Below are positions 13,918-23,097 of a stretch of 40,718 nt of DNA, piece by piece. Origin of the DNA: Eubacteriales bacterium (GTDB lineage: Bacteria; Bacillota; Clostridia; Oscillospirales; Butyricicoccaceae). Positions within the stretch are counted from its first letter, which is position 1. Each line of letters starts with the position of its first letter. A model generated the notes under the pieces. The model worked only from the letters and a program-made list of their open reading frames with translations, had not been told where the DNA came from and made no database searches. The translations under genes were made by a program, and so were the position numbers. The stretch covers positions 1 through 40,718 of the forward strand of contig JAUNWG010000014.1 of the NCBI GenBank assembly GCA_030540435.1, written 5' to 3'.

Positions 13918-15741
13918 TTATTCCACGGTAACCGACTTTGCCAGATTTCTCGGCTTATCGACATCACAGCCGCGTTCGATCGCGGTATAATATGCAAACA
14001 GCTGCATCGGGATAACCGTCAGAGTCGAAGTAAAGATATCCATGGTATCCGGGATATAGACGACATTATCCGCAACGCTTTCGATATCGGTGCTGCCTTC
14101 CTTGACAATGGCGACCACATATGCGCCGCGCGCCTTGACTTCCTTTACATTGCTGAGCAGCTTTTCATACAGCTGTTCCTGTGTTGCCACAGCTACGACC
14201 AGCGTACCGTCTTCGATCAGGGAGATCGTACCGTGCTTCAGCTCACCGCCTGCATATGCTTCGGAATGCACATAGGAAATTTCCTTGAGCTTGAGCGAGC
14301 TTTCCATCGAAGCGCCGTAGTCAATGCCGCGGCCGATGATAAAGACGTTGTTCTTTTCTGCGTGCTGCTTTGCCAGCTTCTTGAGGAATTCTTCGTCTGC
14401 GAACAGGCTTTCCAGCTGATCCGGCAGCTTTTCCAGTGCGGCGCGCAGCTTGGTCAGGTCCTTTGGCGAGACGGTACCGCGGATTTCAGCGAATTTCAGC
14501 GCGATCAGATACAGTACAGCCAGCTGGGTCGTGTAGCCCTTGGTGGTTGCAACCGCGATCTCCGGGCCTGCCATAGTGTACAGCACGTCGTCGCTCTCAC
14601 GTGCAATGGAGCTGCCGACTGCGTTGACGATCGACAGGACATGCACATCGTTTGCCTTGGCCTCGCGCAGTGCTGCCAGCGTATCCGCTGTTTCACCGGA
14701 CTGGCTGATGGTGATGCACAGGTCGTTGCGGCTGAGGATCGGACGGCGGTAACGGAACTCCGATGCCAGGTCGACCTCTACCGGGATGCGGGTCAGCTCT
14801 TCAATGACATATTTTCCCACAATACCTGCATGCCATGCCGAACCGCAGGCAACAATATGAATACGTCCAATATGTTTGATCTGCTCCTCTGTCAGGCGGA
14901 TCTTATCCAGACGGATCTCGTCGCCGTTCAGACGCGAGCCGACGCAGGTGCGCAGTGCGGTCGGCTGTTCCTTGATCTCCTTCATCATGAAGTAATCATA
15001 ACCGCCCTTTTCTGCTGCGGAGATGTCATAATTGACCGTGTATACATCGTGATGGATCGGATTGCGGTTCATATCCAGCAGTTCGACCGACTCCGCCTTG
15101 ATGATTGCAATCTCGTTGTCATTCAGCAGATAATAATCGCGGGTATGATCGAGCACCGCCGGAATATCCGATGCAATATAGTTTTCATGCTCGCCCAAGC
15201 CGATAATCATCGGGCTGTCCTTGCGGACGGCAAGCAGGGTATCCGGGTAATCCTTGCACAGGATGCCCAGTGCATACGAACCGCGGATGCGGCCGAGCAC
15301 CTGGATCAGCGTACCCACCAGATCGCCGTCATACAGCTGGTCAAACAGCTGCGCTACGACTTCGGTATCGGTTTCCGAACGGAAAACGACGCCCTGTGCC
15401 TGAAGCTCTTCCTTCAGCGAGATATAGTTTTCGATGATGCCGTTGTGTACAACGGTAATGCGTCCGCTCATGCTGGTATGCGGATGCGAATTGATGTCGT
15501 TTGGTGCGCCGTGGGTTGCCCAGCGGGTATGGCCGATGCCCAGCGAGCCGGGGATGCCGCCTGCTTGGTCTACCTTGTCGCGCAGCGTAGCCAGACGGCC
15601 CTGGGATTTCATTGTACGGATTTTGTCAGAAAAGACTGCGATGCCGGCGGAGTCATATCCGCGGTATTCCAGTTTCTGAAGACCTTCCAGCAGGAAGGGT
15701 GCAGCCGGCTCATGTCCGGCATAGCCTACGATTCCACACAT
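13918..15741 (-). CDS. glmS: Glucosamine-fructose-6-phosphate aminotransferase (isomerizing)
   Basis: The 607-residue enzyme makes glucosamine 6-phosphate from fructose 6-phosphate and glutamine, the first step to UDP-GlcNAc for the cell wall. The N-terminal glutaminase domain starts MCGIVGYAG with nucleophile Cys2 and holds GIGHTRWATHG and HNGIIENY. Two SIS sugar-isomerase domains follow (ACGSAWHAG, SQSGETADT, GRGIDYGASMESSLKLKEIS), and the C-terminus is the typical DKPRNLAKSVTVE. The ATG at 15741 is fixed by Cys2 and by GGAGG 8 bases upstream; the frame stays open further upstream but that stretch is the ribozyme. Regulation is by the glmS ribozyme. Confidence 0.98.
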   Translation of the reverse strand: MCGIVGYAGHEPAAPFLLEGLQKLEYRGYDSAGIAVFSDKIRTMKSQGRLATLRDKVDQAGGIPGSLGIGHTRWATHGAPNDINSHPHTSMSGRITVVHNGIIENYISLKEELQAQGVVFRSETDTEVVAQLFDQLYDGDLVGTLIQVLGRIRGSYALGILCKDYPDTLLAVRKDSPMIIGLGEHENYIASDIPAVLDHTRDYYLLNDNEIAIIKAESVELLDMNRNPIHHDVYTVNYDISAAEKGGYDYFMMKEIKEQPTALRTCVGSRLNGDEIRLDKIRLTEEQIKHIGRIHIVACGSAWHAGIVGKYVIEELTRIPVEVDLASEFRYRRPILSRNDLCITISQSGETADTLAALREAKANDVHVLSIVNAVGSSIARESDDVLYTMAGPEIAVATTKGYTTQLAVLYLIALKFAEIRGTVSPKDLTKLRAALEKLPDQLESLFADEEFLKKLAKQHAEKNNVFIIGRGIDYGASMESSLKLKEISYVHSEAYAGGELKHGTISLIEDGTLVVAVATQEQLYEKLLSNVKEVKARGAYVVAIVKEGSTDIESVADNVVYIPDTMDIFTSTLTVIPMQLFAYYTAIERGCDVDKPRNLAKSVTVE

Positions 15742-15783
15742 GTCATGTACCTCCGAGGTATAAAATTTTTGATATGGCACATT

Positions 15784-15930
15784 GCGTCCCCTTCTGTTCA
15801 CACAGTCGCCTGTATGGTTTGTAGGAACGCCGGCACCCGCGTGCCCGCGGGCGGGAAGCATCCGCCGAATTTTCGATCACTTCCACCTCGTCAGCATACC
15901 CTGCACGGCAGCTCTGGCGCTTTGTTTCCG
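15784..15930 (-). ncRNA. glmS glucosamine-6-phosphate-responsive ribozyme
   Basis: On the minus strand the conserved core is readable in order: AAGCGCCAGAG with the cleavage site before the G at 15920, GCTGACGAGG, GATCGA, TTCGGCGGATGC, and ACAGGCGACTGTG, then the 3' pairing region ending near 15784. These match the known class in sequence, order and spacing. Binding of GlcN6P cleaves the mRNA, which is then degraded, giving feedback on glmS. The RNA ends about 43 bases before the ATG. A TATAAT on the minus strand at 16024-16029 is the likely -10 of the transcript; its -35 is weak. Confidence 0.95.
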
Positions 15931-16214
15931 GTACGGCAGCAGCTTTTTGTCATAAAAAGCCGGCCGGGGATGGCATCGTGTGCAGCGATGCGGATCGCGG
16001 TGATCCATCTCTATCACGTGGACATTATACCATAGTTTCCGTGCAAGCGGAAGGGATAACATTGCCAATTTCCGTATTTCCACCCCAAATATATTGGCAG
16101 ATGTCTCTAATCATTCACGCAGTATGTAAAAAAGAGGAAGAAATGGTATCGTCTATTGACTTTTGGTTATTCGTGGTATAGAGTGAAAATAAAAACGAGA
16201 AAGCTGGAATCAGG

Positions 16215-17120
16215 ATGAATTTCATCGAAATATTGCGTTTGCTGTCCGGTCCGCTCATCGGCGCGGTCATCGGCTACTGCACAAATTATATTGCAGTGAA
16301 AATGCTGTTCCGCCCGCTGCATCCGGTCAGGCTGTTCGGAAAACAACTGCCGTTCACGCCGGGCATTATACCAAAAGGGCAGGCGCGGCTGGCACATGCC
16401 ATCGGAAATGTGGTGGGTACGACGCTGCTGACTGAGGAGGATATGCAGCAGCTGCTGCTGTCGGAGGATGTGGAGCGCAAGCTGCGCGATGGGATACAGA
16501 CGATGCTGGAGGAAAATGCGGATACGCAGCTGAAGGATATCTGTCTCAAGCTGACGGATGAGACACAATATGATGTCGGACGGGCTGTCATGCAGGAAAA
16601 AGCGACGGACATGCTGGCGGACCGCGTGAATCAGATGCATCTGGGTGAAACCATTGCGCAGCAGGTACTGGAGGCAGTGCAGCAGAAGGTGTCCGGTTCG
16701 CTCATCGGTATGATGCTCAGCGGCGATATGCTGAACAGCTTTGCCGAGCCGATCCGCGCCGGAATCGACCATTATCTGGAGGGCAATGCCTATGCGCTGC
16801 TGTACCCGCAGGTCGGCGAGGTATTGGGCGAAGCGGAGACCAAAAGCGTACAGGAGCTGGATGCGCTGCTGCATGAGCTGACCGGCGTACAGCTGGCGGA
16901 CGCCGTGATGAAATTATATCAGGCAATGGTCGCGCATAAGGCGGCGGACATGCTGCATATGCTGGATCTTGGGCGTGTTGCCGAGGAGAAGGTGCTGTCG
17001 CTCCAGCCGGAGGAGCTGGAAGGGCTGGTCATGTCTGTCATGAAAAAGGAGCTTGGCGCAGTCGTCAGCCTTGGCGCGCTGGTCGGCTTTGTGCTCGGAT
17101 TGCTAAACCTGTTTTTTTAA
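16215..17120 (+). CDS. DUF445 family membrane protein (YheB-like)
   Basis: The 301-residue protein begins with a membrane segment holding GPLIGAVIGYCTNYIAVKMLFRP, the hallmark of DUF445, followed by the family motif FTPGIIPKGQARLAHAIG. The middle (about 70-275) is a soluble amphipathic region, and a second hydrophobic segment ends the chain (LGALVGFVLGLLNLFF). The function of the family is unknown. It heads a three-gene plus-strand run with the next gene 18 bases on. A TTGACT/TATAGA pair at 16156-16182 with a short 15-base spacer is a possible promoter. Confidence 0.88.
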   Translation: MNFIEILRLLSGPLIGAVIGYCTNYIAVKMLFRPLHPVRLFGKQLPFTPGIIPKGQARLAHAIGNVVGTTLLTEEDMQQLLLSEDVERKLRDGIQTMLEENADTQLKDICLKLTDETQYDVGRAVMQEKATDMLADRVNQMHLGETIAQQVLEAVQQKVSGSLIGMMLSGDMLNSFAEPIRAGIDHYLEGNAYALLYPQVGEVLGEAETKSVQELDALLHELTGVQLADAVMKLYQAMVAHKAADMLHMLDLGRVAEEKVLSLQPEELEGLVMSVMKKELGAVVSLGALVGFVLGLLNLFF

Positions 17121-17138
17121 GAGAAAGGAAGGGCTGTT

Positions 17139-17477
17139 ATGTTTCAAGAGGAGCTGCGTGGGCGTGCTGTGCTGATCTGGCTGGATGACAATGCGCCTGT
17201 ATTGAAGACGGAATATCTGGAGGAAATGATGGTGCAGGCGCCGCAGGCAACGCTGGCGCAGACGGCGCGGTCTGTTGCACGTCAGTTTGGCTTGCAGGGT
17301 ACGAATTGGACGCTGTGCAAATGCAGCTTTGGCAAAAATGGCGCGCAGACACACCCGATCGCGGACAGCACGACGCTGGGCGCACTGCGTCTGCCGCTGA
17401 CACTGGCGTTGGTGGATGATGAAGCCATGCAGCAGCAATGCCATGCACTGGCGGAGCAGGAAGGGGAAACAACATGA
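17139..17477 (+). CDS. Hypothetical protein, 112 residues
   Basis: I recognise no family. The protein is soluble, with the start MFQEELRGRAVLIWLDDNAPV and a middle with two close cysteines (WTLCKCSFGKNG). AAAGGAAGG lies upstream of the ATG. Its TGA overlaps the ATG of the next gene in ATGA, so the two are translationally coupled, and codon use matches the neighbours. A role linked to the DUF5662 protein is suggested only by this coupling. Confidence 0.75.
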   Translation: MFQEELRGRAVLIWLDDNAPVLKTEYLEEMMVQAPQATLAQTARSVARQFGLQGTNWTLCKCSFGKNGAQTHPIADSTTLGALRLPLTLALVDDEAMQQQCHALAEQEGETT

Positions 17478-18055
17478 GAGCGATCGAACTGCACATCCCC
17501 GCGCTGGCAGCGCCGGAAAACCAGCCGAAATGGATGCGGCATTTATTGACTGTCAATCACCATCGTGCTTTGGTACGTCAGCATTGTTTTCAAATCGGCC
17601 TGTACCGGCAGGGGTTGATGCATGACCTGTCCAAGTACAGCCCGGTGGAATTTCTCGTCGGTGCGAAGTATTTTCAGGGCTTCCAAAGTCCGAACAATGC
17701 GGAACGCGCAGACCGCGGTTACAGCAGCGCATGGCTGCACCACAAGGGGCGCAACAAGCACCACCTGGAATACTGGATCGATTACACCCTCGGAGAGGAA
17801 AGCCCGATGAACGGCATGAAGATGCCGGTGGAATATGTGGCGGAAATGCTCTGTGACCGCATGGCGGCCAGCAAGACCTACCTCGGGGACAAGTATACCG
17901 ATGCCGCGCCGCTGGAATATTATGAAAAGTCGAAGACGCATTATCTCATGCACCCGGAAACACGCGCCCTGCTGGAGGAGCTGCTGCATATGCTGGCAGA
18001 GCAGGGGGAGGAAAAAACCTTCCGCTATGTCAAATACCATGTGCTTGGGAAATAA
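17474..18055 (+). CDS. DUF5662 family protein
   Basis: The 193-residue protein carries the conserved stretch NHHRALVRQHCFQIGLYRQG followed by LMHDLSKYSPVEF, then YSSAWLHHKGRNKHHLEYW, which I recognise as DUF5662. The many conserved His and Asp residues (HDLSKYS, HHKGRNKHH) suggest a metal-binding, HD-like helical fold, but no reaction is known to me. The start at 17474 is set by GGAAGGGGAAAC and by the ATGA overlap with the upstream gene. A shared terminator separates it from the convergent permease gene. Confidence 0.85.
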   Translation: MRAIELHIPALAAPENQPKWMRHLLTVNHHRALVRQHCFQIGLYRQGLMHDLSKYSPVEFLVGAKYFQGFQSPNNAERADRGYSSAWLHHKGRNKHHLEYWIDYTLGEESPMNGMKMPVEYVAEMLCDRMAASKTYLGDKYTDAAPLEYYEKSKTHYLMHPETRALLEELLHMLAEQGEEKTFRYVKYHVLGK

Positions 18056-18078
18056 ATCTGAATCGCCGCATAAAATAT

Positions 18079-18110
18079 GCCGCACCGGAATTTTCCGGTG
18101 CGGCTTTTGT
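18079..18110. terminator. Terminator between DUF5662 and the permease gene
   Basis: GCCGCACCGGAA pairs perfectly with TTCCGGTGCGGC and is followed by TTTTG on the plus strand; the reverse strand has a weaker T-tract. Confidence 0.85.
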
Positions 18111-18117
18111 GTTGTTT

Positions 18118-21100
18118 TTACTCCACGCTCTTGAGCGCTTCCACCATATTGATCTTTTTCAGTGAGAAATAGGTGATAAAATTGATTAAAGTCGCAAATA
18201 CAAGGGTGATTACGGCGGAGAGCAGGTAGCTTTTCCATGCGACGGTGGGTTCAAAGACGATGCCCTGCATCTCCATCGTTTTCAGGATGAAGCTGGTCAG
18301 CCATCGCCCGCCGAACAGGCCGATGACCGTGCCCAGCAGCGTCAGCACAATATTCTCGCGCGTGTTGTACTGATACACCTCAATATCGTAGAAGCCGAGC
18401 ACCTTGATGGTCGCCAGCTCGCGGATGCGTTCACTGATGTTGATGTTCGACAGGTTGTACAGCACCACAATCGCCAGCGCCGCAGCCGCGCCAATGAGAA
18501 TCATGACCACCTGGTCGAGCAGGGCGAGGTTATCGCGCACCGCTTCCTTCCCGGCACGGGTGGAGGAGATGGAGGTAAACCGGTCGTCGCGGTTGAGCGA
18601 TGTGGTAAAGGCGTCGCTTTCCGTTTCGCTGATATCCGCTGTGTTCAGCATAAACGCATTACTTTCCGCTGGCTCCTGATATGCTGCTTCGTAGCCCTCC
18701 GGGGATAAAAATACGTAGTGGCTCAGATAATTGTGCACGATCGCACCGACGGTGACGTCTGCCTTTGTGCCGTCCTCCCGCCGCAGGGAGATCGTGTCGC
18801 CCGCCTGGATGCCGAGAATATCCGCCACCTGCTGGGTCAGCATGACTTCGTCGCCAGACAGGGTCAGCTCTTCCTCCGTCTCCATGTCCAGCAGGGAGAT
18901 GTAGGAGGGGAATGCCGCGGGCTCCTGCGGGACGAGCAGGTTTAATTCCTTGGTTCCGCCGTTCGATGTGACGATCTTGACACTCTCCGCGCGGATCTCC
19001 ATGCAGTCCGCCACGGCGGTATCCGCCTGCAGCATGTCGTACAGTTCGGTAAATTCCTCCTGCGACAGCTCGGTATCCGTGACAGCGAGCGTATCGTAAT
19101 GCATGACATTGTCAAATTGCAGCGGCAGCAGTGCGACGATGGAATCACGCAGACCGAAGCCCGTGGTGACCAGTGCCGCGCAGCCCGCAATGCCGCACAC
19201 CGTCATGAGGAACCGCTTTTTGTAGCGGAACAGATTGCGCAGCGTGACCTTTTGAGAGAAATTAAACCGTTTCCACAGCGGCGTGATGTGCTCCAGCAGA
19301 ATGCGCTTGCCGGGATTCGGCGCCTTCGGGCGCATCAGGTGCGCCGGTGTCTGCCGGACAGACTTCCAGCAGGCAGCGCCGGTGGCTACAATGATGCAGC
19401 CCGCGCAGGCGACCAGACCGACCGTACCATAAAACGGGTCGAACGGCGTGTAAAATGTCCCGATGTGGTAGAACGAACGATAAATATTCCAGATCACGAC
19501 AGGTATCACGCGGAAGCAGATCAACTCACCGATGATCGCGCCGGAAATCGAGGCCGTTGCGGCATAGATGAGATATTTTGCCGCGATCTGCCCGCCGCTG
19601 TAGCCCAGCGCCTGTAATGTGCCGATCAGCCCGCGCTGCTCCTCGACCATACGCGTCATGGAGCTGAGGCTGATGAGTACGGCGACAAGGAAAAAGATCA
19701 GCGGGAACGTGACGCCGAGGATTTTCAGGTTGGAGGAATCCTGCTGGAAGCTGGACAGGCCGGAATTTCCGTCCCGTGTGAGGACATACCAGGTCGGCTT
19801 GTTGATGTCGCCCACCTTGGCGCGCGCGTCCTCGATCTCCTTTTGCGCATCCGCGATCTGTTTGTCGAAGTCCGCGCGCTGTACAATCAGTTCTTCCTTG
19901 CCGTCGTCGACCTCTGCCTGCCCGTCGTCCAGCTCACGCGCCGCGTCCCGCAGCTGAGCATAAGCCTCTGCACGCGCATTGGCAAGCTGACGCTTGGCGG
20001 AGGACAGCTTTTTCTCCGCTGCATTCAGCTGCGCCTTGCCGGAGGACAGCCCGCTGTCGATCTGTGCAATGCCGTCGTCGATCTGCGCAATGCCGGACTG
20101 CGCCTGTGCGATGCCATCGTCGATCTGTGCCAAGCCCGCCTGCGCCTGCGCCAGTCCCTCATCCAGCTGTGCCAGCTGCTCCGCATAGCCCGCCTGTTCC
20201 GCCTGTGTCTGTGCAATGGCTGCTGTCAGCTGCTCGATCTGTGCGTCCAGTTCAGCGATATCCATGCCTCCCGGCTCCGGCTGTTCCTGATCTGCCTGCG
20301 CTTTTTCCGGCTGTTCCTGACCGGTCTGCGCGTCTTCCAGCTGCTTCCGGATTGCCTGCGCCTCCTCCAGCTGTGCGGTCAGCGCGTCAATCGCCTGCTG
20401 GTACTGCGCGACAGCATCCGCCAGCGGCGTACGCTGTTCCTCCAGTTGGGCCGCCGTCTGCGCGACCTCTGGGCGCTGCTGCTGCGCCTCCGCCAGCTGG
20501 GCGGCGACGGTCTTGCGCTGGGCGGTCAGCTCTTCGCGCTTTTTGTTTGCAGCCGCTGCCTGCGTACGGTACTGCTGCCGCGCCTTCCTGAGCGACGCTT
20601 CGCCGCTGTCGATCTCGTCCTGCGCCTCGGCAAACTGCCGTTCCGCTTTGACGCGCGACGTTTTCAGTTCCGCACGCCCGTCGTCGATCTTGCGCTGTGC
20701 ATCGTCGATTTCCTTCTGTGCATCCGCCAGCTTTTGCTCGCCTTCGGCGGTCTTGTCGTCCAGCTCCGCCTGTGCGTCGTCGATCTCCGCGTTTGCCTCG
20801 CCGGTCAGCTGGTCATACCGCGCCTGCTCCCGCACATCTGCGATCGCCTTGACGCGCACCTCGGCGTTGTCGATCAGGTTTTCATATTCTTCTTCAAACG
20901 CATTCAGGTCTGCTGCGCCGTCCACCGTCAGATAAAGCTCTGTAAAGTAGTCCTCTGTGATGTTGGACTGCGGCACGTACATGAAATCTGCCACCGCGCC
21001 GGTGCTGCGTTCGTTGGAGCCGGAGCTGGCATACACATACAGCGGGCTTTGGATCACGCCGGTGATGGTCAGATCGGTATACCGGAAAGAGGATTCCTCC

Positions 21101-21582
21101 TCCTCGTCTACATCCAGCGTTTCCGTGATGGACAGCGTGTCACCGATCTGCTTTCCGGTGATGTCCAGCAGCGACTGCGGGACGACGCATTCGTTTGCTT
21201 TTTGCGCCATTTCGCCCTCCAGCAGATACAGGGCATTGATGCTGCTGTCTTCCGGTATGGACAGCAGCTTTACCTTTTCATCGCTGTCGCCAATGCTGAC
21301 GAGGACGTTTTCCGAATAGATGCCCACAGCATCCGATATGCCCTTTACCTCCAATGCGGCGGCGACATCGTCCTCTGTCAGACCAAGCGTGGACAGGACC
21401 TCGAGGTCAAAGCAGTTTTGCCCATCCAGATAACGGTCGCACGACAGCTGCATATCCACGCTGGAGGCGTTGATGCCGGCGAAAAAGCCCGCGCCGAGCA
21501 GCGCCATCATTGCGATGGACAAAAACCGTTTCCATGTACCGCGGATCTCGCGGAAAATATTCTTACGCAGGGATCTCGTCAT
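18118..21582 (-). CDS. FtsX-type ABC transporter permease with very long coiled-coil domain
   Basis: The 1154-residue protein has an N-terminal membrane segment (FLSIAMMALLGAGFFAG, about 20-37), an extracytoplasmic MacB-like domain, a coiled coil of about 340 residues rich in Gln, Ala, Asp and Glu with repeats such as AQIDDGIAQAQSG (about 255-600), then a first FtsX membrane block (LIFFLVAVLISLSSM; later GGQIAAKYLIYA), a second extracytoplasmic domain and a final FtsX block (VVLYNLSNINISERIRELATIKVLGF). Such proteins pair with LolD/MacB-type ATPases and act on envelope proteins, lipids or peptides rather than as importers. The ATG at 21582 lies 4 bases after the ATPase stop; an earlier ATG would overlap it. 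Substrate unknown. Confidence 0.9.
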   Translation of the reverse strand: MTRSLRKNIFREIRGTWKRFLSIAMMALLGAGFFAGINASSVDMQLSCDRYLDGQNCFDLEVLSTLGLTEDDVAAALEVKGISDAVGIYSENVLVSIGDSDEKVKLLSIPEDSSINALYLLEGEMAQKANECVVPQSLLDITGKQIGDTLSITETLDVDEEEESSFRYTDLTITGVIQSPLYVYASSGSNERSTGAVADFMYVPQSNITEDYFTELYLTVDGAADLNAFEEEYENLIDNAEVRVKAIADVREQARYDQLTGEANAEIDDAQAELDDKTAEGEQKLADAQKEIDDAQRKIDDGRAELKTSRVKAERQFAEAQDEIDSGEASLRKARQQYRTQAAAANKKREELTAQRKTVAAQLAEAQQQRPEVAQTAAQLEEQRTPLADAVAQYQQAIDALTAQLEEAQAIRKQLEDAQTGQEQPEKAQADQEQPEPGGMDIAELDAQIEQLTAAIAQTQAEQAGYAEQLAQLDEGLAQAQAGLAQIDDGIAQAQSGIAQIDDGIAQIDSGLSSGKAQLNAAEKKLSSAKRQLANARAEAYAQLRDAARELDDGQAEVDDGKEELIVQRADFDKQIADAQKEIEDARAKVGDINKPTWYVLTRDGNSGLSSFQQDSSNLKILGVTFPLIFFLVAVLISLSSMTRMVEEQRGLIGTLQALGYSGGQIAAKYLIYAATASISGAIIGELICFRVIPVVIWNIYRSFYHIGTFYTPFDPFYGTVGLVACAGCIIVATGAACWKSVRQTPAHLMRPKAPNPGKRILLEHITPLWKRFNFSQKVTLRNLFRYKKRFLMTVCGIAGCAALVTTGFGLRDSIVALLPLQFDNVMHYDTLAVTDTELSQEEFTELYDMLQADTAVADCMEIRAESVKIVTSNGGTKELNLLVPQEPAAFPSYISLLDMETEEELTLSGDEVMLTQQVADILGIQAGDTISLRREDGTKADVTVGAIVHNYLSHYVFLSPEGYEAAYQEPAESNAFMLNTADISETESDAFTTSLNRDDRFTSISSTRAGKEAVRDNLALLDQVVMILIGAAAALAIVVLYNLSNINISERIRELATIKVLGFYDIEVYQYNTRENIVLTLLGTVIGLFGGRWLTSFILKTMEMQGIVFEPTVAWKSYLLSAVITLVFATLINFITYFSLKKINMVEALKSVE

Positions 21583-21586
21583 ACCG

Positions 21587-22288
21587 TCACCACTCAATCT
21601 CGGCAATCGGCGTCGGCTGCGGATTCTGGCGGATATCCGTCACATGGCCGCTCGCCATGCGGATGACGACGTCCGCCATCGGCGCGATGGCGGAATTGTG
21701 CGTGATGATGAGCACCGTCATGCCGTCCCGGCGGCAGGTATCCTGCAACAGCTGTAAAATCTGCTTGCCGGTCTGGTAATCCAGCGCACCGGTCGGCTCA
21801 TCACACAGCAGCAGCTTTGGATTTTTTGCGATGGCGCGGGCAATGGCAACGCGCTGCTGCTCACCGCCGGACAGTTGTGCCGGAAAATTGTTCATGCGGT
21901 CGGACAGCCCGACCCGTTCCAGCATGTCCGATGCCGACAGGCTGTCGGAACAGATCTGTGCGGCAAGCTCGACATTTTCCACCGCCGTCAGATTGGGCAC
22001 AAGGTTATAAAACTGGAAGACAAACCCGATGTCCTCCCGCCGGTAGCGGATGAGCTGTTTGCCCTTCAATTTCGTGATGTCCCTGCCGTCTACGCGTACC
22101 GCGCCGGAGGTCACTGTCTCCATGCCGCCTAAGATATTGAGCGCTGTCGTTTTGCCTGCGCCGCTGGCGCCTAAAATGACCGCAAGCTGGCCCTTTTCCA
22201 CGGAAAAATCCGCGCCGCTGAGGGCAGGGATCGTGACCTCGCCCATTTTGTATTGTTTTGTTACCTGTTCAAAGGAGATATATGCCAT
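21587..22288 (-). CDS. ABC transporter ATP-binding protein (LolD/MacB type)
   Basis: The 233-residue ATPase has Walker [13 protein letters not shown], a Q-loop [17 protein letters not shown] typical of the MacB/LolD subfamily, signature [16 protein letters not shown], Walker [13 protein letters not shown] and switch His in ITHN. It pairs with the FtsX-type permease directly downstream. It follows the SGNH hydrolase by 13 bases in the same operon. Confidence 0.95.
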   Translation of the reverse strand: MAYISFEQVTKQYKMGEVTIPALSGADFSVEKGQLAVILGASGAGKTTALNILGGMETVTSGAVRVDGRDITKLKGKQLIRYRREDIGFVFQFYNLVPNLTAVENVELAAQICSDSLSASDMLERVGLSDRMNNFPAQLSGGEQQRVAIARAIAKNPKLLLCDEPTGALDYQTGKQILQLLQDTCRRDGMTVLIITHNSAIAPMADVVIRMASGHVTDIRQNPQPTPIAEIEW

Positions 22289-22301
22289 ATTGCACCGCCT
22301 G

Positions 22302-22961
22302 TTAATCTGTTAATATCGTTTTGCATGCTTCTGCGATCGCCCGCGCCAGAATTGCATGTCCGTCCGGCGACAGATGCAGTCCGTCCAGCTCCGACGGCTG
22401 TACCAGCGCGGCGGCATCGAGGAAGGATACCTGCTGGTCGCGCGCCACCTGCTCGTACCAGCTGGATAATTCAGAGGAGATTCGCAGCGCACGTTCGCCA
22501 AATTCACAGTAGCATGGGCCGTCGCGCAGGGCTTCGGAGATCGGTGGCGGCGCCACGAGCAAGATCTTGCACGGTGTGCCGTCTGCGCTTTTGGATGCGG
22601 AAACCTGCTTTGCCGTGGATACCAGCAGGGAGATGCCGCGGGCGATATCGGATGGCTCCATATGGAACCGGTTTTTCATATCATTGGAGCCGAGCATGAC
22701 GATGAGCAAGTCCACCGGCATATGTGTTTTTATGATCGACGGGATGAGCGCCACGCCGCTCTTGTTGTCGTCATAGCACGGGTCGCTTTGCACGGTCGTG
22801 CGGGCGTTTAAGCCTTCTTCTATGACATAGTATGCGTCGCGACCCAACAGTTGCTGTAACTTGCCCGGCCAGCGGGTGGCATAATCATATCGTCCGGCGT
22901 CTACCGGGTCATAGCCGTGGGTGTTGGAATCGCCATAACAAATAATCGTTTTCATATACAT
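22302..22961 (-). CDS. SGNH/GDSL-family hydrolase
   Basis: The 219-residue enzyme has block I ICYGDSNTHGYDP with nucleophile Ser, block III LIVMLGSNDMK with oxyanion Asn, and block V DGLHLSPDGHAIL with the catalytic Asp and His, so the triad is complete. The closest known group is the arylesterase/acyl-CoA-thioesterase-like SGNH enzymes. There is no signal peptide, so it acts in the cytoplasm. AAGGACGGTG precedes the ATG at 22961; a second ATG two codons on is possible. It is first in an operon with the ABC transporter; whether it works with it is unknown. Confidence 0.9.
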   Translation of the reverse strand: MYMKTIICYGDSNTHGYDPVDAGRYDYATRWPGKLQQLLGRDAYYVIEEGLNARTTVQSDPCYDDNKSGVALIPSIIKTHMPVDLLIVMLGSNDMKNRFHMEPSDIARGISLLVSTAKQVSASKSADGTPCKILLVAPPPISEALRDGPCYCEFGERALRISSELSSWYEQVARDQQVSFLDAAALVQPSELDGLHLSPDGHAILARAIAEACKTILTD

Positions 22962-22977
22962 TCACCGTCCTTATTGT

Positions 22978-23006
22978 ATCATACCGCATTCAGATAACAG
23001 ATGCAA
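22978..23006 (-). promoter_or_regulatory. Promoter of the SGNH hydrolase-ABC operon
   Basis: Minus strand: TTGCAT, 17-base spacer, TATGAT, about 17 bases upstream of the start codon, so the leader is very short. Confidence 0.6.
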
Positions 23007-23015
23007 ACCGAAACA

Positions 23016-23044
23016 TTGCAATACAGTTAAAAATACGCTATGAT
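23016..23044 (+). promoter_or_regulatory. Promoter of hom
   Basis: TTGCAA, 17-base spacer, TATGAT. It is divergent from the SGNH operon promoter nearby and leaves a leader of about 45 bases. Confidence 0.65.
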
Positions 23045-23097
23045 AAACAGGAAAGTCAACGAAAATAAAAAACGGATTATTTTAAAAGGGTGACAAT

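Noticed and set aside
14233..16035. A 600-codon plus-strand frame opposite glmS and its ribozyme
   Set aside because: Shadow of glmS; it runs through the glmS ribozyme, and its product has no recognisable domain.
19843..21666. A 607-codon plus-strand frame with Leu/Arg-rich repeats opposite the permease
   Set aside because: It mirrors the repetitive coiled-coil codons of the permease; the Leu/Arg-rich look is a by-product of the reverse complement of Gln/Ala/Asp codons.
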